Source of the DNA: Bacillota bacterium
GTDB lineage: Bacteria; Bacillota; Clostridia; Lachnospirales; Lachnospiraceae
Assembly (NCBI GenBank): GCA_023392615.1
Contig: JAEVYT010000007.1
Span: 4,615 to 68,614 of the forward strand
Direction: 5' to 3'
Length of the DNA: 64,000 nucleotides
Positions 17,795 to 26,887 of this stretch are shown one piece after another. The notes beneath the pieces were generated by a model. That model searched no databases. It was given only the letters and a program-made list of their open reading frames with translations, and was not told where the DNA came from. The position numbers and the translations under genes were made by a program. Positions within the stretch are counted from its first letter, which is position 1. Each line of letters opens with the position of its first letter.

Positions 17795-19933
17795 TTATTC
17801 TTCATCCTCAAACTTAAACATTAAAATTGCTTTCTCAAGTACCTTTGCTTCCTCTGCTAGTTCATCCGCGGATCTGCTTAAGAACTCCACTGAATTAATC
17901 TGTTCAATAGCTGTAGCACTTACCTCCTCGGAAGCAGAAGCTGTCTCTTCAGATACTGCGGATATATTCGTAATTGCATCCATACTTCTATCCTTTGCGG
18001 ATTCTATCGTCTTAACACCCTCTGATATATTATTCAGATTGGATACAAGTTTTTCTACATACAGATTGATATTTTCGAAAGTAGTGATTGCTTTACCCAA
18101 AGCTTCCATCTGTGTTTCCACAATATTCTTCGCCTGTTTTGCTGAGTGAGCTGTTACCTTAGTCTTCTCTTGTATCTCATCCACGATTTCTTTAATTTGA
18201 TTTGAAGCTAGTGATGACTGATCTGCCAGTTTGCGAATTTCTTCCGCAACAACCGCAAAACCTTTCCCGGCATCCCCTGCTCTTGCCGCTTCAATGGAAG
18301 CATTTAAGGATAATAGGTTTGTTTGAGCCGCAATATCATTAATTGCATGAATTATGTTTTGAATATTTCGGGAGTGAAGCTCTAGATCTTCAATTTCATT
18401 AATTACTACATGAGTAATCTCAGTAGTTGCGCTAGATTTGCTATTTAATACATCAACAATAACGATTCCTTCCCCTATAATAGCTGTTGTATCCTTCGCA
18501 ATCTGCTCTATTTCATATGTACTTTTATATACAAGATTGATCTGATCCGATAAATCGGACATCATATTGGAACATTGTTCCGTGTCGGAAGCCTGCTGTG
18601 TTACTCCATTACCAATTTCATCAATTGCTAGCGAGATGTTTTTCGTTGAATCCAATATATTAGTAGAAGCGCCTGATAATTCATCTGCTGATTTAGTAAC
18701 TCGAGTTCCCACATTCGCAACCTCTTTAATCAAACTTCTCATTTCACCCATCATTCCCTTTAAGCTTTGAGATAGTATTAGGAATTCATCTTTTCTCTTC
18801 GTTTCAAACTTAGTGGTTAAGTCGCCTCCTGCTGCTTTCATAATTGAACCGGATAATTTTGTAATCTCAATACCGATACCTCTTGCCAGTATCGTACCAA
18901 TTATTGATACGAAAACGCATGCAAGTATTACAAATAGTATTACTAAAGTTCTTATATCATTAACCTTCTTAAGAATTTCACTTTTTGGTACTAAGGCGCA
19001 AATTGTCGCTCCTGTTTTATCCACTTTACTATAAAGGAATAGATAGTCTTTTTTATTATATTTTTCGAATGAGGAGCCATTTTCCCCTATCCTCTTTGTT
19101 GTACTTTTATAGTAAGGTAGATCCTTAAATACATTTGTTGCAGTAGTACCATATAACGCTTCCTGGCCATCACTTGTTATAAAGCCGACAATGCTATCCT
19201 TACCAAGATTTAGTTGTGATATAGGTCTTACGATTTTGCTGGTAAGCACATCTATCACGATATAACCGTTGTTCTCTGTCAACTTTCGAATAATTGTTGC
19301 TGAATATGCGGTCTGCGTATTGCGAAGAGCATCATCTAGAAAAGGATGCTTTCCAAGCCAGATAAAACGTTGAGATGAAGATTGTATCATTTTCCCTTCT
19401 TCAGATTTATTGAAATTCTGATAAAAATCCTTTGGAAGCTTACCGGCTGTTGAATATGAATCACCATTGTCACCAAAGACATGAATATTATAATTAACAC
19501 TGTTCGACGTCTTCGCTGCGGACAACTCATTTGCCATCTTCATATAGCTATCCTTTTCTTTCAGGGATCCACTTTTGTAATAATCCCTTACTGATTCATA
19601 GCTTATTAGATTATATGACTCATCCAATACGCTATTTAACTCCATTGTGATATAATCTTTCGTTGCGTTCAATGTTGTTATCGTACTGTTCTCATAATTT
19701 TCAATAATTGCTGACGACGCCTTTTGATAAGCAACGAATCCAAATACAGCTAAAAATAAAATAGGGACAGCGAAGGCAACCATAATTTTTGTCCGTATGT
19801 TAAGCTTGTTCCATACGTTCATACTAGGTAACACCTTTGCTATCCCTTGTTTCGACTTTCTAATATTCAATTTCTTATTCAGCTCTTTGGGTTTTCGCTC
19901 TTTTTGCCTTTTGTGTTTCTTCTCTTTTGTCAT
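17795..19933 (-). CDS. Methyl-accepting chemotaxis protein
   Basis: A 712-residue transmembrane chemoreceptor. A strongly basic N-terminus of about 45 residues precedes helix 1 (about residues 50-70). An extracellular ligand-binding region, probably Cache-like, spans about 73-325, and helix 2 is at about 330-352. A HAMP domain and a long coiled-coil signalling domain follow. The conserved tip is NDIAAQTNLLSLNASIEAARAGDAGKGFAVVAEEIR, which binds CheA/CheW. There is no C-terminal CheR-binding pentapeptide. The ligand is unknown. No other chemotaxis gene is in the window, so this is an orphan receptor gene with its own terminator. Confidence 0.93.
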   Translation of the reverse strand: MTKEKKHKRQKERKPKELNKKLNIRKSKQGIAKVLPSMNVWNKLNIRTKIMVAFAVPILFLAVFGFVAYQKASSAIIENYENSTITTLNATKDYITMELNSVLDESYNLISYESVRDYYKSGSLKEKDSYMKMANELSAAKTSNSVNYNIHVFGDNGDSYSTAGKLPKDFYQNFNKSEEGKMIQSSSQRFIWLGKHPFLDDALRNTQTAYSATIIRKLTENNGYIVIDVLTSKIVRPISQLNLGKDSIVGFITSDGQEALYGTTATNVFKDLPYYKSTTKRIGENGSSFEKYNKKDYLFLYSKVDKTGATICALVPKSEILKKVNDIRTLVILFVILACVFVSIIGTILARGIGIEITKLSGSIMKAAGGDLTTKFETKRKDEFLILSQSLKGMMGEMRSLIKEVANVGTRVTKSADELSGASTNILDSTKNISLAIDEIGNGVTQQASDTEQCSNMMSDLSDQINLVYKSTYEIEQIAKDTTAIIGEGIVIVDVLNSKSSATTEITHVVINEIEDLELHSRNIQNIIHAINDIAAQTNLLSLNASIEAARAGDAGKGFAVVAEEIRKLADQSSLASNQIKEIVDEIQEKTKVTAHSAKQAKNIVETQMEALGKAITTFENINLYVEKLVSNLNNISEGVKTIESAKDRSMDAITNISAVSEETASASEEVSATAIEQINSVEFLSRSADELAEEAKVLEKAILMFKFEDEE

Positions 19934-20137
19934 ACACCATCACACTCCTGATCTCCACTATTTTTGTAGAATTATGTATTATAAGCTCATATATCTCTAT
20001 GTTATTTAAAATATCAGAATAATTTTCTGTTGTCAACTAATCTGTTAGTACTTATTAATCCCATTTTAAGGTATTATAGAATCCTCATCTTTACTATTTT
20101 ATAATTTCAAGCTTTATTAATTTAATATGATTTTAAT

Positions 20138-20167
20138 TTGTAAATTTTAATAAAAGAGAGTTATAAT
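20138..20167 (+). promoter_or_regulatory. Promoter of the secreted glucosaminidase gene
   Basis: TTGTAA (20138-20143) and TATAAT (20162-20167) are 18 bases apart, giving a predicted start of transcription near 20174 and a leader of about 78 bases. The remainder of 19934-20137 is AT-rich with no ORF. Confidence 0.5.
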
Positions 20168-20190
20168 GAATATGAACTGTCCATAAAATT

Positions 20191-20231
20191 CAATGACGAT
20201 ATGTGGACATGCGGATTTAATCCGGTCGTTG
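20191..20231 (+). promoter_or_regulatory. Structured 5' leader, possible three-way junction
   Basis: CAATGAC (20191-20197) pairs with GTCGTTG (20225-20231). Inside are a small ATGT/ACAT hairpin (20201-20210) and a perfect CGGAT/ATCCG hairpin (20212-20224). The upstream TGTCCATA (about 20178-20185) could pair instead with TATGTGGACA, giving an alternative fold. GGAGTG follows 10 bases later. I cannot match it to a known riboswitch class. Confidence 0.4.
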
Positions 20232-20251
20232 TTAAATAAAGGAGTGATATA

Positions 20252-22387
20252 TTGAACAAAAAAATTATGAAGCGATTTGTTGCTTTAACTCTATTTGTAT
20301 TGGCTCTGATTGTCGTCTTTGATATCCCTACTGACGCACTTGCAGCAACAAAATATGTTAAAGTTTCCTTCAATTCAGCAGGTGGTTCTGCTGTTTCCGC
20401 TAAAAAAGTTGCTTATAACAAATTAGTAACTGCGCCAAAAGCCCCAAAGAAAACAGGTTATACTTTTGTTGGCTGGTATAAGGAATCAAAGCTTAAAACT
20501 ACTTGGAACTTTAAAACAAACCGCGTTACAAAAAACATCACGCTATATGCTAAATGGAAAATCAATACCTATAGCGTAACCTTCAACTCAGTTGGCGGTG
20601 CCAAAGTAAATACACAAAAGATAAATTATAAAAGAACTATTGCCATACCGAAAAATCCAACCAAAACAGGGTACACATTTGCCGGATGGTATAAAGATTC
20701 AAAATATAAATCAGCATGGAATTTTAAGAGTAATACTGTTACCGGCAATATCACATTATATGCAAAGTGGACGCCAAACAAATATACTGTGAACTTTTAT
20801 TCACAGGGTGGTAGTGCTATCTCATCAAAAACAGTTACTTACAACAGCACAATGCCTTCACCTTCAACGCCAACAAAAAACGGATATCTCTTTGAAGGAT
20901 GGTATACCTCGCCAAGTCTAACATCCAAATGGATTTTTACGAATAAAGTTCAGTCGGGCATGACATTATATGCCAGATGGAGGGCACCGGTTCCGTCTAG
21001 CTATATGGGAATTATATCACCTAATATAGGCTCATTAAATGTAAGAACTACTACAAATACAAATGTTTCCGATAATATAATAGGAAAATTAACAGGTAGA
21101 AATCCCATCACTATTACTTCTGATTATAATACCACTTGGTTTCAGATTAATTATAATGGTAAAGTTGCTTACATATCAAAAAGCCTTATGGATCAGAATA
21201 ATACGGTATCTGCTCAGTTAACTGCATATGCTGCTTATATAACAGCAAACGGCTCTGCCAATATTTACACAACCCCTTCCTCTTCCTCTAAAGTGCTGGG
21301 AACAGTAAAAAACGGTGCCTATGTGAATGTTGTGCCAATCATCGGCAATCAGGACTTTGTTCAGATTGCAGCACCAGGTGGGAAGTTAGGTTATCTGGCA
21401 GTATCAAACCATCAGCAACTTTTTTACAGCACCTTGGACATTCGCAAGCCTTCTTCTATAACAGCCGCTCAGATTAATTCTGCGATTGTTAATTACAAGG
21501 CAAAAAATAAAATAACAGCAAAAATACCGATTGACAATCAAGGTCAAACCTTTATTGATGTAGGAAAAGAATCCGGTGTCAATCCCCTTATCCTTGCTGC
21601 AATAGCGATGCACGAAAGCGGGTGGGGTACAAACAACCTTTCTATCCGTAAAAACAATATCTATTCGGTAGCCGCATATGATAAATCACCCTTTGATAGC
21701 GCTTATACGTTTAGCTCTATAAAAGAAGCGATTCAATATCAAGCAAACTTGCTTAACCAATATTATTTAACTTCTGATACTAACAATAAAATGTATTCAG
21801 CGGGTAATTATATCGGCACAGGCGGTATAGCCGGAACATTAATCGGAGGTAAGAACAGAGGTGCCTCCGGACTCAATAGTTATTATTCCTCGAACGCTAA
21901 CTGGGGAGCAGACATAGCGTATATTTGTCAATCCATTCTTCCTTATAACTCAAGCTATTCATCTGCTAAACCAATGACAGGAAAGTTAATTAGTGTGACT
22001 TTAGCAGATACATCTATAAATTTAGCAGACAAAAAAGTTTATGGAAAAAACAAAGGGAAAGTGCTTAACATATACGATAATATCAACGGTACAACATATA
22101 AAGGTTTAAACAATCAACCAGTACAACTTTCACCATATGATTCCACTACAAATGTTGGTACCTTCCAGGTACTAGAACTATGGGGGAATTTAAAAAGCGG
22201 TTGGATGAAGATCACAACCACCGTCTCGGGGACTACCTACACAGGCTATGTCAACTTTGGTGGACTCGATAATTATCCCTCAAGATTTACTCTGGATAAC
22301 CTAATTCGGAATTCGTCTACCGGAACATATGCAGCGCAGGCTACTAATACCGGTGTTCCCGCTGGTTATGTTACTTGTTATCGGTAA
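20252..22387 (+). CDS. Secreted N-acetylglucosaminidase with InlB-type repeats and SH3-like regions
   Basis: A 711-residue exported cell-wall hydrolase. The signal peptide spans residues 1-31 (ending ALAATK). Residues 34-242 hold three Listeria-Bacteroides repeats (Flg_new/InlB B-repeat), each ending in GYxFxGWY...NxTLYAKW. Residues about 250-390 contain two SH3b-like units (GSLNVRTTTNTNVSDNIIG; ANIYTTPSSSSKVLG). Residues about 425-570 form a glucosaminidase domain of the LytG/Auto type, with AAIAMHESGWGTNNL and KNNIYSVAAYD; the Glu in MHESGWG is the likely catalytic acid. A C-terminal region resembles another wall-binding unit. The TTG start at 20252 has GGAGTG. Confidence 0.88.
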   Translation: MNKKIMKRFVALTLFVLALIVVFDIPTDALAATKYVKVSFNSAGGSAVSAKKVAYNKLVTAPKAPKKTGYTFVGWYKESKLKTTWNFKTNRVTKNITLYAKWKINTYSVTFNSVGGAKVNTQKINYKRTIAIPKNPTKTGYTFAGWYKDSKYKSAWNFKSNTVTGNITLYAKWTPNKYTVNFYSQGGSAISSKTVTYNSTMPSPSTPTKNGYLFEGWYTSPSLTSKWIFTNKVQSGMTLYARWRAPVPSSYMGIISPNIGSLNVRTTTNTNVSDNIIGKLTGRNPITITSDYNTTWFQINYNGKVAYISKSLMDQNNTVSAQLTAYAAYITANGSANIYTTPSSSSKVLGTVKNGAYVNVVPIIGNQDFVQIAAPGGKLGYLAVSNHQQLFYSTLDIRKPSSITAAQINSAIVNYKAKNKITAKIPIDNQGQTFIDVGKESGVNPLILAAIAMHESGWGTNNLSIRKNNIYSVAAYDKSPFDSAYTFSSIKEAIQYQANLLNQYYLTSDTNNKMYSAGNYIGTGGIAGTLIGGKNRGASGLNSYYSSNANWGADIAYICQSILPYNSSYSSAKPMTGKLISVTLADTSINLADKKVYGKNKGKVLNIYDNINGTTYKGLNNQPVQLSPYDSTTNVGTFQVLELWGNLKSGWMKITTTVSGTTYTGYVNFGGLDNYPSRFTLDNLIRNSSTGTYAAQATNTGVPAGYVTCYR

Positions 22388-22388
22388 T

Positions 22389-22407
22389 ATTAGTGGTCTC
22401 CACTAAT
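22389..22407 (+). terminator. Perfect 8-bp hairpin after the glucosaminidase gene
   Basis: ATTAGTGG and CCACTAAT enclose a 3-base loop, immediately after the stop codon. The tail is AT-rich without a T-run. It may act with the stronger hairpin at 22439. Confidence 0.4.
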
Positions 22408-22438
22408 TAATATTTAATGATAAAATACACTTATACTC

Positions 22439-22492
22439 AAAAGGGTGAAACCACAAACAAGCATTATTGTGTTTTTGTGGTTTCACCCTTTT
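22439..22492 (+). terminator. Strong terminator, 19-bp stem
   Basis: AAAAGGGTGAAACCACAAA pairs perfectly with its inverse at 22474-22492, ending in TTTT. The stem is A-rich on one side and T-rich on the other, so it could work on both strands. The following 22493-22733 is AT-rich leader and promoter region of the next gene, with no ORF. Confidence 0.75.
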
Positions 22493-22733
22493 ATCCATTA
22501 GCCCTGTCTATCAACTTATATTATTAAATACTATCACTTTCATTATCAACTATCTTTGTTATAATCCATTTTAATTATAGTAAACAGGTTTCTTATCTGA
22601 TAAAATATAATCACCAGTAATTTACATTCTATTACAGGTCAGCTTGTAGTAAGTTATAAATTATATACTATCAAATGTGTATCATGGATATGAGCACTAA
22701 AATTAGTAATTCACAATTGTAAAGGAGGGTTTC

Positions 22734-23627
22734 ATGAAGAAATATTTGGCTATTTCATTCATTATAGCTGTATCGATAATTTTTTTGTCTTACACAGTAC
22801 AAAGAACAGATAAATCATACCTTAATAAAGATGACAATATTAAAGCAGTTCCGACAGATACTGAGATCACAGCCACCCTCAAACCTACGATTGCGTCTAC
22901 TCATATTCCTACGATCACACCCAACATTACTTCTTCCAATAAGAATGACATTATAGATTATACGAATACAAATAAACCATTCACAGAAGGTGTTCGCATC
23001 AAAAAATACCCCGGCAATTATGCCTGTTTTCAATTTGTGACCCCTGATGGCTTCAAGATTATTTCAGATCCATTTGTTATAGGTAAAAAAATTCATCCGG
23101 ATGTCGTAACCGAAAGTCACCAGGATATGGATCATAATGATGTTTCAAATCTAAAAAAACCTTTTAAATTGTTAACCGTTCCTGGAGAGTATAAAACAAA
23201 ACACATAGTAATAAAAGGCTATGCCGGTAAGCATAATAAGGGCGACGACGGTGATACAAATAATATTTTTGTCTTTACGATCGATGGTATTAAAATTGCT
23301 CACTTTGCCTCTCAAGGGGAACTTCCACCTCCAAAAGTTCTTGAGAAAATTGGTAAAGTCGATGTAATATTGATCCAGATATTCGAAGATCCTGCCGCTT
23401 CTAAGTTAATTATGGATGACGTAGATATAATTTTAAAATCTCTTAAGCCTAAGATCGTTATTCCCGAGCATGGCGATACGAATGCCGGAAAGAACCTAGC
23501 AGAACACCTTAATATAAAGGAAGAGTACATAACGAATGGAGAAATCATTATTACTCGTGATAATATTGATAAAATCAATGGAATCCATGTCATAAATCTT
23601 GATACTGTTATTAAATTACAAAACTAA
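22734..23627 (+). CDS. Secreted metallo-beta-lactamase-fold protein, active site altered
   Basis: A 297-residue protein with an N-terminal membrane anchor or signal (residues 5-22), a Thr/Pro-rich linker (to about 75) and a metallo-beta-lactamase-fold domain of the Lactamase_B_3/UlaG-like type. Where the family has HxHxDH, this protein reads HQDMDH, with Asp in place of the second His. The later Gly-Asp ligand region reads FASQGELPP, without the usual Asp. The final His is kept in VIPEHGDT. Metal binding may therefore be changed or lost. GGAGG precedes the ATG at 22734. The substrate is unknown. Confidence 0.78.
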   Translation: MKKYLAISFIIAVSIIFLSYTVQRTDKSYLNKDDNIKAVPTDTEITATLKPTIASTHIPTITPNITSSNKNDIIDYTNTNKPFTEGVRIKKYPGNYACFQFVTPDGFKIISDPFVIGKKIHPDVVTESHQDMDHNDVSNLKKPFKLLTVPGEYKTKHIVIKGYAGKHNKGDDGDTNNIFVFTIDGIKIAHFASQGELPPPKVLEKIGKVDVILIQIFEDPAASKLIMDDVDIILKSLKPKIVIPEHGDTNAGKNLAEHLNIKEEYITNGEIIITRDNIDKINGIHVINLDTVIKLQN

Positions 23628-23685
23628 AAACTCCTTACTTTAAAAACAAAACCAAAAGTAATTATCCAATTATTTACATAGATAA

Positions 23686-23728
23686 AAGGTGATTCCACTC
23701 AGTCATTAAAGACTTTAGGAATCACCTT
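23686..23728. terminator. Bidirectional terminator between convergent genes
   Basis: AAGGTGATTCC (23686-23696) pairs with GGAATCACCTT (23718-23728). T-runs or A-runs flank both sides, serving the plus-strand metallo-hydrolase-fold gene and the minus-strand kinase-like gene. Confidence 0.7.
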
Positions 23729-23753
23729 ATTTTTATGTTCACATTTTGTATTA

Positions 23754-24338
23754 TCATTCTTTCGCCAAATTACAAATAATATCTACGCAAGTATCTATAC
23801 TCAACTTGGAGGTATTCATGCTGATATCATAGTAATCTGCCACACCAAATTCAGTATTGGTGTAATACTGACAATATCTTTTTCTCATCTTATCTATGAG
23901 ACGAATCTGTTCACTAAGCTTTGCCTCAGAGGTATCCGGCATTTTACTCTTCATACGGTCGAGACGCCAGTACGGATCTGCGTGAACAAATACATGGAGT
24001 CCATTATCAAATTCCTTTAAAATGGTGTTTGCATTACGTCCTACAATAACACAATTTCCTTTTTCGCCAATTTCTTTAATGATCTGTTGTAAGGCATCAA
24101 ATAGTTTTTCACTTAACGGTTTATTGTAAAAATCAAAAAGACTCTGCGCAAAACCGAAGTTCATCGGAACCTTTTCATCCCAACGTAGCATACTTTCTAC
24201 ATCGATATTGGATTCTCTTGCTGCCTCAATAATCATCTCTTTATCATAGTAATCGTAATTCAATGCTTTCGCTACTTTTCTGCCAATTTCACCACCACCG
24301 GCTCCAAACTCACGACTTATGGTTATAATCTTTTTCAT
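23754..24338 (-). CDS. Cytidylate kinase-like family protein
   Basis: A 194-residue P-loop protein of the cytidylate-kinase-like family. It begins KKIITISREFGAGGGEIGRK, in which the Gly-rich loop replaces a classic GxxGxGKS. It continues with YYDKEMIIEAARES and NCVIVGRNANTIL, typical of this group. It is smaller than CMP kinase and its substrate is untested. The ATG at 24338 has GGAGGAAAG upstream, so an in-frame TTG at 24353 was not used. It lies 20 bases after the ABC ATPase gene and is probably the last gene of the amino acid transporter operon. Confidence 0.82.
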   Translation of the reverse strand: MKKIITISREFGAGGGEIGRKVAKALNYDYYDKEMIIEAARESNIDVESMLRWDEKVPMNFGFAQSLFDFYNKPLSEKLFDALQQIIKEIGEKGNCVIVGRNANTILKEFDNGLHVFVHADPYWRLDRMKSKMPDTSEAKLSEQIRLIDKMRKRYCQYYTNTEFGVADYYDISMNTSKLSIDTCVDIICNLAKE

Positions 24339-24358
24339 TGATCTTTCCTCCAAGCAGA

Positions 24359-25099
24359 TTATAAAACTTTATTTAAGAAATCAATTGTTCTTGCTTCCTT
24401 AGGATTATCTATTACTTCTTGAGGAGTTCCTTGTTCTACAATATATCCACCATCCATGAATACTATTCTATCTGCCACTTCTTTTGCAAAACCAATCTCG
24501 TGGGTAACCACTACCATGGTCATACCATCCGCTACAAGTTCCTTCATAACCGCGAGTACTTCACCAACCATCTCCGGGTCTAAAGCGGAGGTAGGCTCAT
24601 CAAAGAGCATAATATCCGGATTCATCGCCAGTGCTCTCGCAATCGCGATACGCTGTTTTTGACCACCGGACAACTGGGAAGGATAAGCATCTGCTTTTGC
24701 TTCCATACCAACACGCTTCAGCAATTGCATCGCTTTATTCTTTCCTTCTTCCTTCGTCATCTTCTTTAACAATACCGGTGCATGCATAATATTTTGCAAT
24801 ACCGTCTTATGAGGGAATAGATTAAAGTGCTGGAATACCATACCGATATTTTCTCTGATTTTATTAATGTCTGTATGCCTATTCGTGATATCTTTACCGT
24901 CTATAAGGATGGTTCCATCTGTGGACTGTTCTAACTGATTCAAACAACGCAGAAATGTGGATTTACCGCTTCCGGAAGGTCCAAGTAATACTACAACCTC
25001 ACCAACTGATATATCTATATTGATATCCTTTAGCACTTCTAACATGCCGAAGTTTTTTTTGAGATTTTCAACATGAATAATCGTCTTCTTATCTTCCAC
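24359..25099 (-). CDS. Polar amino acid ABC transporter ATP-binding protein
   Basis: A 246-residue ATPase of the GlnQ/HisP type that powers amino acid import. It has Walker A GPSGSGKST (about residue 39), Q-loop VFQHFNLFPH, signature LSGGQKQR, Walker B IMLFDEPTSALDPE and H-loop VVTHEIGFA, all intact. The start is a GTG at 25099 with AAAGGAGG 7 bases upstream. The gene overlaps the permease gene by 11 bases, indicating translational coupling. With the permease and binding protein upstream it makes a complete importer; the permease is single, so it probably acts as a homodimer. Confidence 0.94.
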   Translation of the reverse strand: MEDKKTIIHVENLKKNFGMLEVLKDINIDISVGEVVVLLGPSGSGKSTFLRCLNQLEQSTDGTILIDGKDITNRHTDINKIRENIGMVFQHFNLFPHKTVLQNIMHAPVLLKKMTKEEGKNKAMQLLKRVGMEAKADAYPSQLSGGQKQRIAIARALAMNPDIMLFDEPTSALDPEMVGEVLAVMKELVADGMTMVVVTHEIGFAKEVADRIVFMDGGYIVEQGTPQEVIDNPKEARTIDFLNKVL

Positions 25100-25757
25100 G
25101 GTTCACCCTCCTTTCAACTTGCTTCGCTATTTTACTTAATGAAATAATAACTATCATGTACATAAAACCAACAACCGTCCAAGTCTCTAAACTCATCATC
25201 GTATTTGCAACAACTGTTTTACCCATATTCGTAAGTTCCGGAAATCCGATTACAGATAAGATGGAAGTATCCTTTAACGTAATGATAAACTGATTGATTA
25301 TTGATGGTATCATCGTACGTATCGCCTGAGGAAGCACAATCGTTTGCATGCTTAATCGATAATTAATTCCAAGACTTCTACTTGCTTCCATCTGACCTCT
25401 ATCAACGCTCTCGATACCTGCACGGATTATTTCCGCCATATAAGCACCACAGTTCATAGAGAGCGCAATGGTACCCGCCTGAAGAGCTGAAAATCTAAAT
25501 TGATCAAACCCTAAATTCTTCATTCCGGTAGGAACACCAAAGTATACAAAAAAAGCCAAAACAATTAACGGAACACCTCTCACTGCATCGACATAAACCG
25601 TACCAATCAAATTAAAAAATCGATTTTTCCCAACATTCATCAAGGAAAATATCAGACCGATAATCATTGCAAAAAATAATGAAAGTAGTGTAAGTAATAA
25701 TGTTTTGCCCATTGCTTCAAGTAGCATGGAGCTATATTTTTGAATTATTAAAATCAT
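25089..25757 (-). CDS. Polar amino acid ABC transporter permease
   Basis: A 222-residue inner-membrane permease of the HisM/GlnP family with about five helices. The cytoplasmic coupling loop has the family pattern EASRSLGINYRLSMQTIVLPQAIR (about residues 137-160, EAA-type motif), which contacts the ATPase. The N-terminus enters the membrane directly. The ATG at 25757 follows AAAGGAG. The gene overlaps the ATPase gene and is separated from the upstream binding-protein gene by an intergenic hairpin. Confidence 0.93.
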   Translation of the reverse strand: MILIIQKYSSMLLEAMGKTLLLTLLSLFFAMIIGLIFSLMNVGKNRFFNLIGTVYVDAVRGVPLIVLAFFVYFGVPTGMKNLGFDQFRFSALQAGTIALSMNCGAYMAEIIRAGIESVDRGQMEASRSLGINYRLSMQTIVLPQAIRTMIPSIINQFIITLKDTSILSVIGFPELTNMGKTVVANTMMSLETWTVVGFMYMIVIISLSKIAKQVERRVNRGR

Positions 25758-25802
25758 TATTCCTTCTCCTTTCTGATTTTATAATAAACAAATGTAACGT
25801 AA

Positions 25803-25837
25803 GAACGTGAGCGACCTGCAACAGGTCCCCCACGTTC
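25803..25837 (-). other. Intercistronic hairpin between binding protein and permease
   Basis: GAACGTG/CACGTTC (outer, 7 bp) and GACCTG/CAGGTC (inner, 6 bp) form a stem after the binding-protein gene. There is no strong T-run. Such structures often stabilise the upstream message or reduce readthrough, so that more binding protein than permease is made. Confidence 0.55.
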
Positions 25838-25864
25838 GCAATCATACCATAATTGTCTGATGTA

Positions 25865-26653
25865 TTATTTTAAATACTTATTTAATATCTCATCATATTT
25901 GCCATTTGCTTTGATATTTTTCAAACCAGCGTTGAACATATCGAGTAACTTCTGATTATCTTTATTCATAATAGCGAATCCGTAAGGTGCGCCTTCACTT
26001 TCCATTCCTGTTGGAATTTTAAGCGCGAGCTTACCTTCTTTAATTGTAGCAGCCATAATAGGTGTATCTTCAACACATGCAACACTGTTTCCTAATACAA
26101 CATCCTGATACATGGTAGGTGAATCATCGAATTTAGAAACGGTAAATCCATATTTATCCTTTAAGCTCATTGCATAATCAGCACCTGCTGTACCATTCTT
26201 AACTGCAACATTTTTACCCTTAAGGTCTTCAAATTTTGCAATTGTACTGTCTTTACCAACTACGAAAGTCTGAGTCGCATTAAAGTATCCGTCTGAGAAT
26301 ATCCAGCCCTTATCAATACGTTCCTGTTTGATTGTTGCACCAGCGATAAGGCCATCAGCCTGTCCAGCCTGAACAGCAGCAACAGCAGCATCCCAACCAA
26401 GGCTATTTAACTTGTACTTAAATCCTTGATCTTTCGCAATTGCATCCAGTAAATCAACGTCAATACCAACAAACTTGTTCTTCTCATTGGTGTACTCAAA
26501 AGGTTTGAATACTGTGTCAGTTGCAATTACCCATGTTTTATCTCCGGATTTTGCCGTATCACCGTCTTTTGTATCAGTAGTTTTTGTACCGCATCCAATA
26601 AATAATGTGCTAGCTAAAACTGCTACACATAATAAAGCTGTAAACTTTTTCAT
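25865..26653 (-). CDS. Amino acid ABC transporter substrate-binding lipoprotein
   Basis: A 262-residue lipoprotein of the SBP_bac_3 family. The signal ends in the lipobox LFIGC (Cys about residue 21), so it is anchored to the outer face of the membrane. The mature part has VIATDTVFKPFEYTNEKNKFVG near the start, and VDLLDAIAKDQGF and GKNVAVKNGTAG, typical of polar amino acid binding proteins. The ligand is not deducible; glutamine, cystine or basic amino acids are all possible. The ATG at 26653 follows AGGAGG. It is first in the operon with the permease, ATPase and kinase-like genes. Confidence 0.92.
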   Translation of the reverse strand: MKKFTALLCVAVLASTLFIGCGTKTTDTKDGDTAKSGDKTWVIATDTVFKPFEYTNEKNKFVGIDVDLLDAIAKDQGFKYKLNSLGWDAAVAAVQAGQADGLIAGATIKQERIDKGWIFSDGYFNATQTFVVGKDSTIAKFEDLKGKNVAVKNGTAGADYAMSLKDKYGFTVSKFDDSPTMYQDVVLGNSVACVEDTPIMAATIKEGKLALKIPTGMESEGAPYGFAIMNKDNQKLLDMFNAGLKNIKANGKYDEILNKYLK

Positions 26654-26693
26654 ATTATCCTCCTGTTTTCCAAAAATATAAAATCGCAAAAAT

Positions 26694-26741
26694 TTAAGCG
26701 TCGACCATTTCTATAATATTGACATCTTAGTCCACGCTTAA
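26694..26741. promoter_or_regulatory. 12-bp inverted repeat over the amino acid transporter promoter region
   Basis: TTAAGCGTCGAC (26694-26705) and GTCCACGCTTAA (26730-26741) match at 11 of 12 positions. On the minus strand TTAAGC and TATTAT (17 apart) lie within it as a possible promoter. It could be an operator or a leader stem. Confidence 0.4.
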
Positions 26742-26887
26742 CTCATAAAGTTATTATATCTATGATTCATTCCCTTGTCAATGCTATATGACTATGATGT
26801 AGTAAAATTATAGTGCAATAAAGTATCAAATAGCTATTTTTTCTTGGGATTTCTGTTGAAAATAGGATATTTTGAGTCCAATTTTTA

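Noticed and set aside
20191..20231. Purine or cyclic di-GMP riboswitch
   Set aside because: The three-way layout is superficially similar, but the loop sequences and junction bases of those classes are missing.
20330..20990. Tandem DNA repeats in the glucosaminidase gene
   Set aside because: The repetition is at the protein level (three InlB-type repeats); the DNA is diverged and it is not a mobile or CRISPR repeat.
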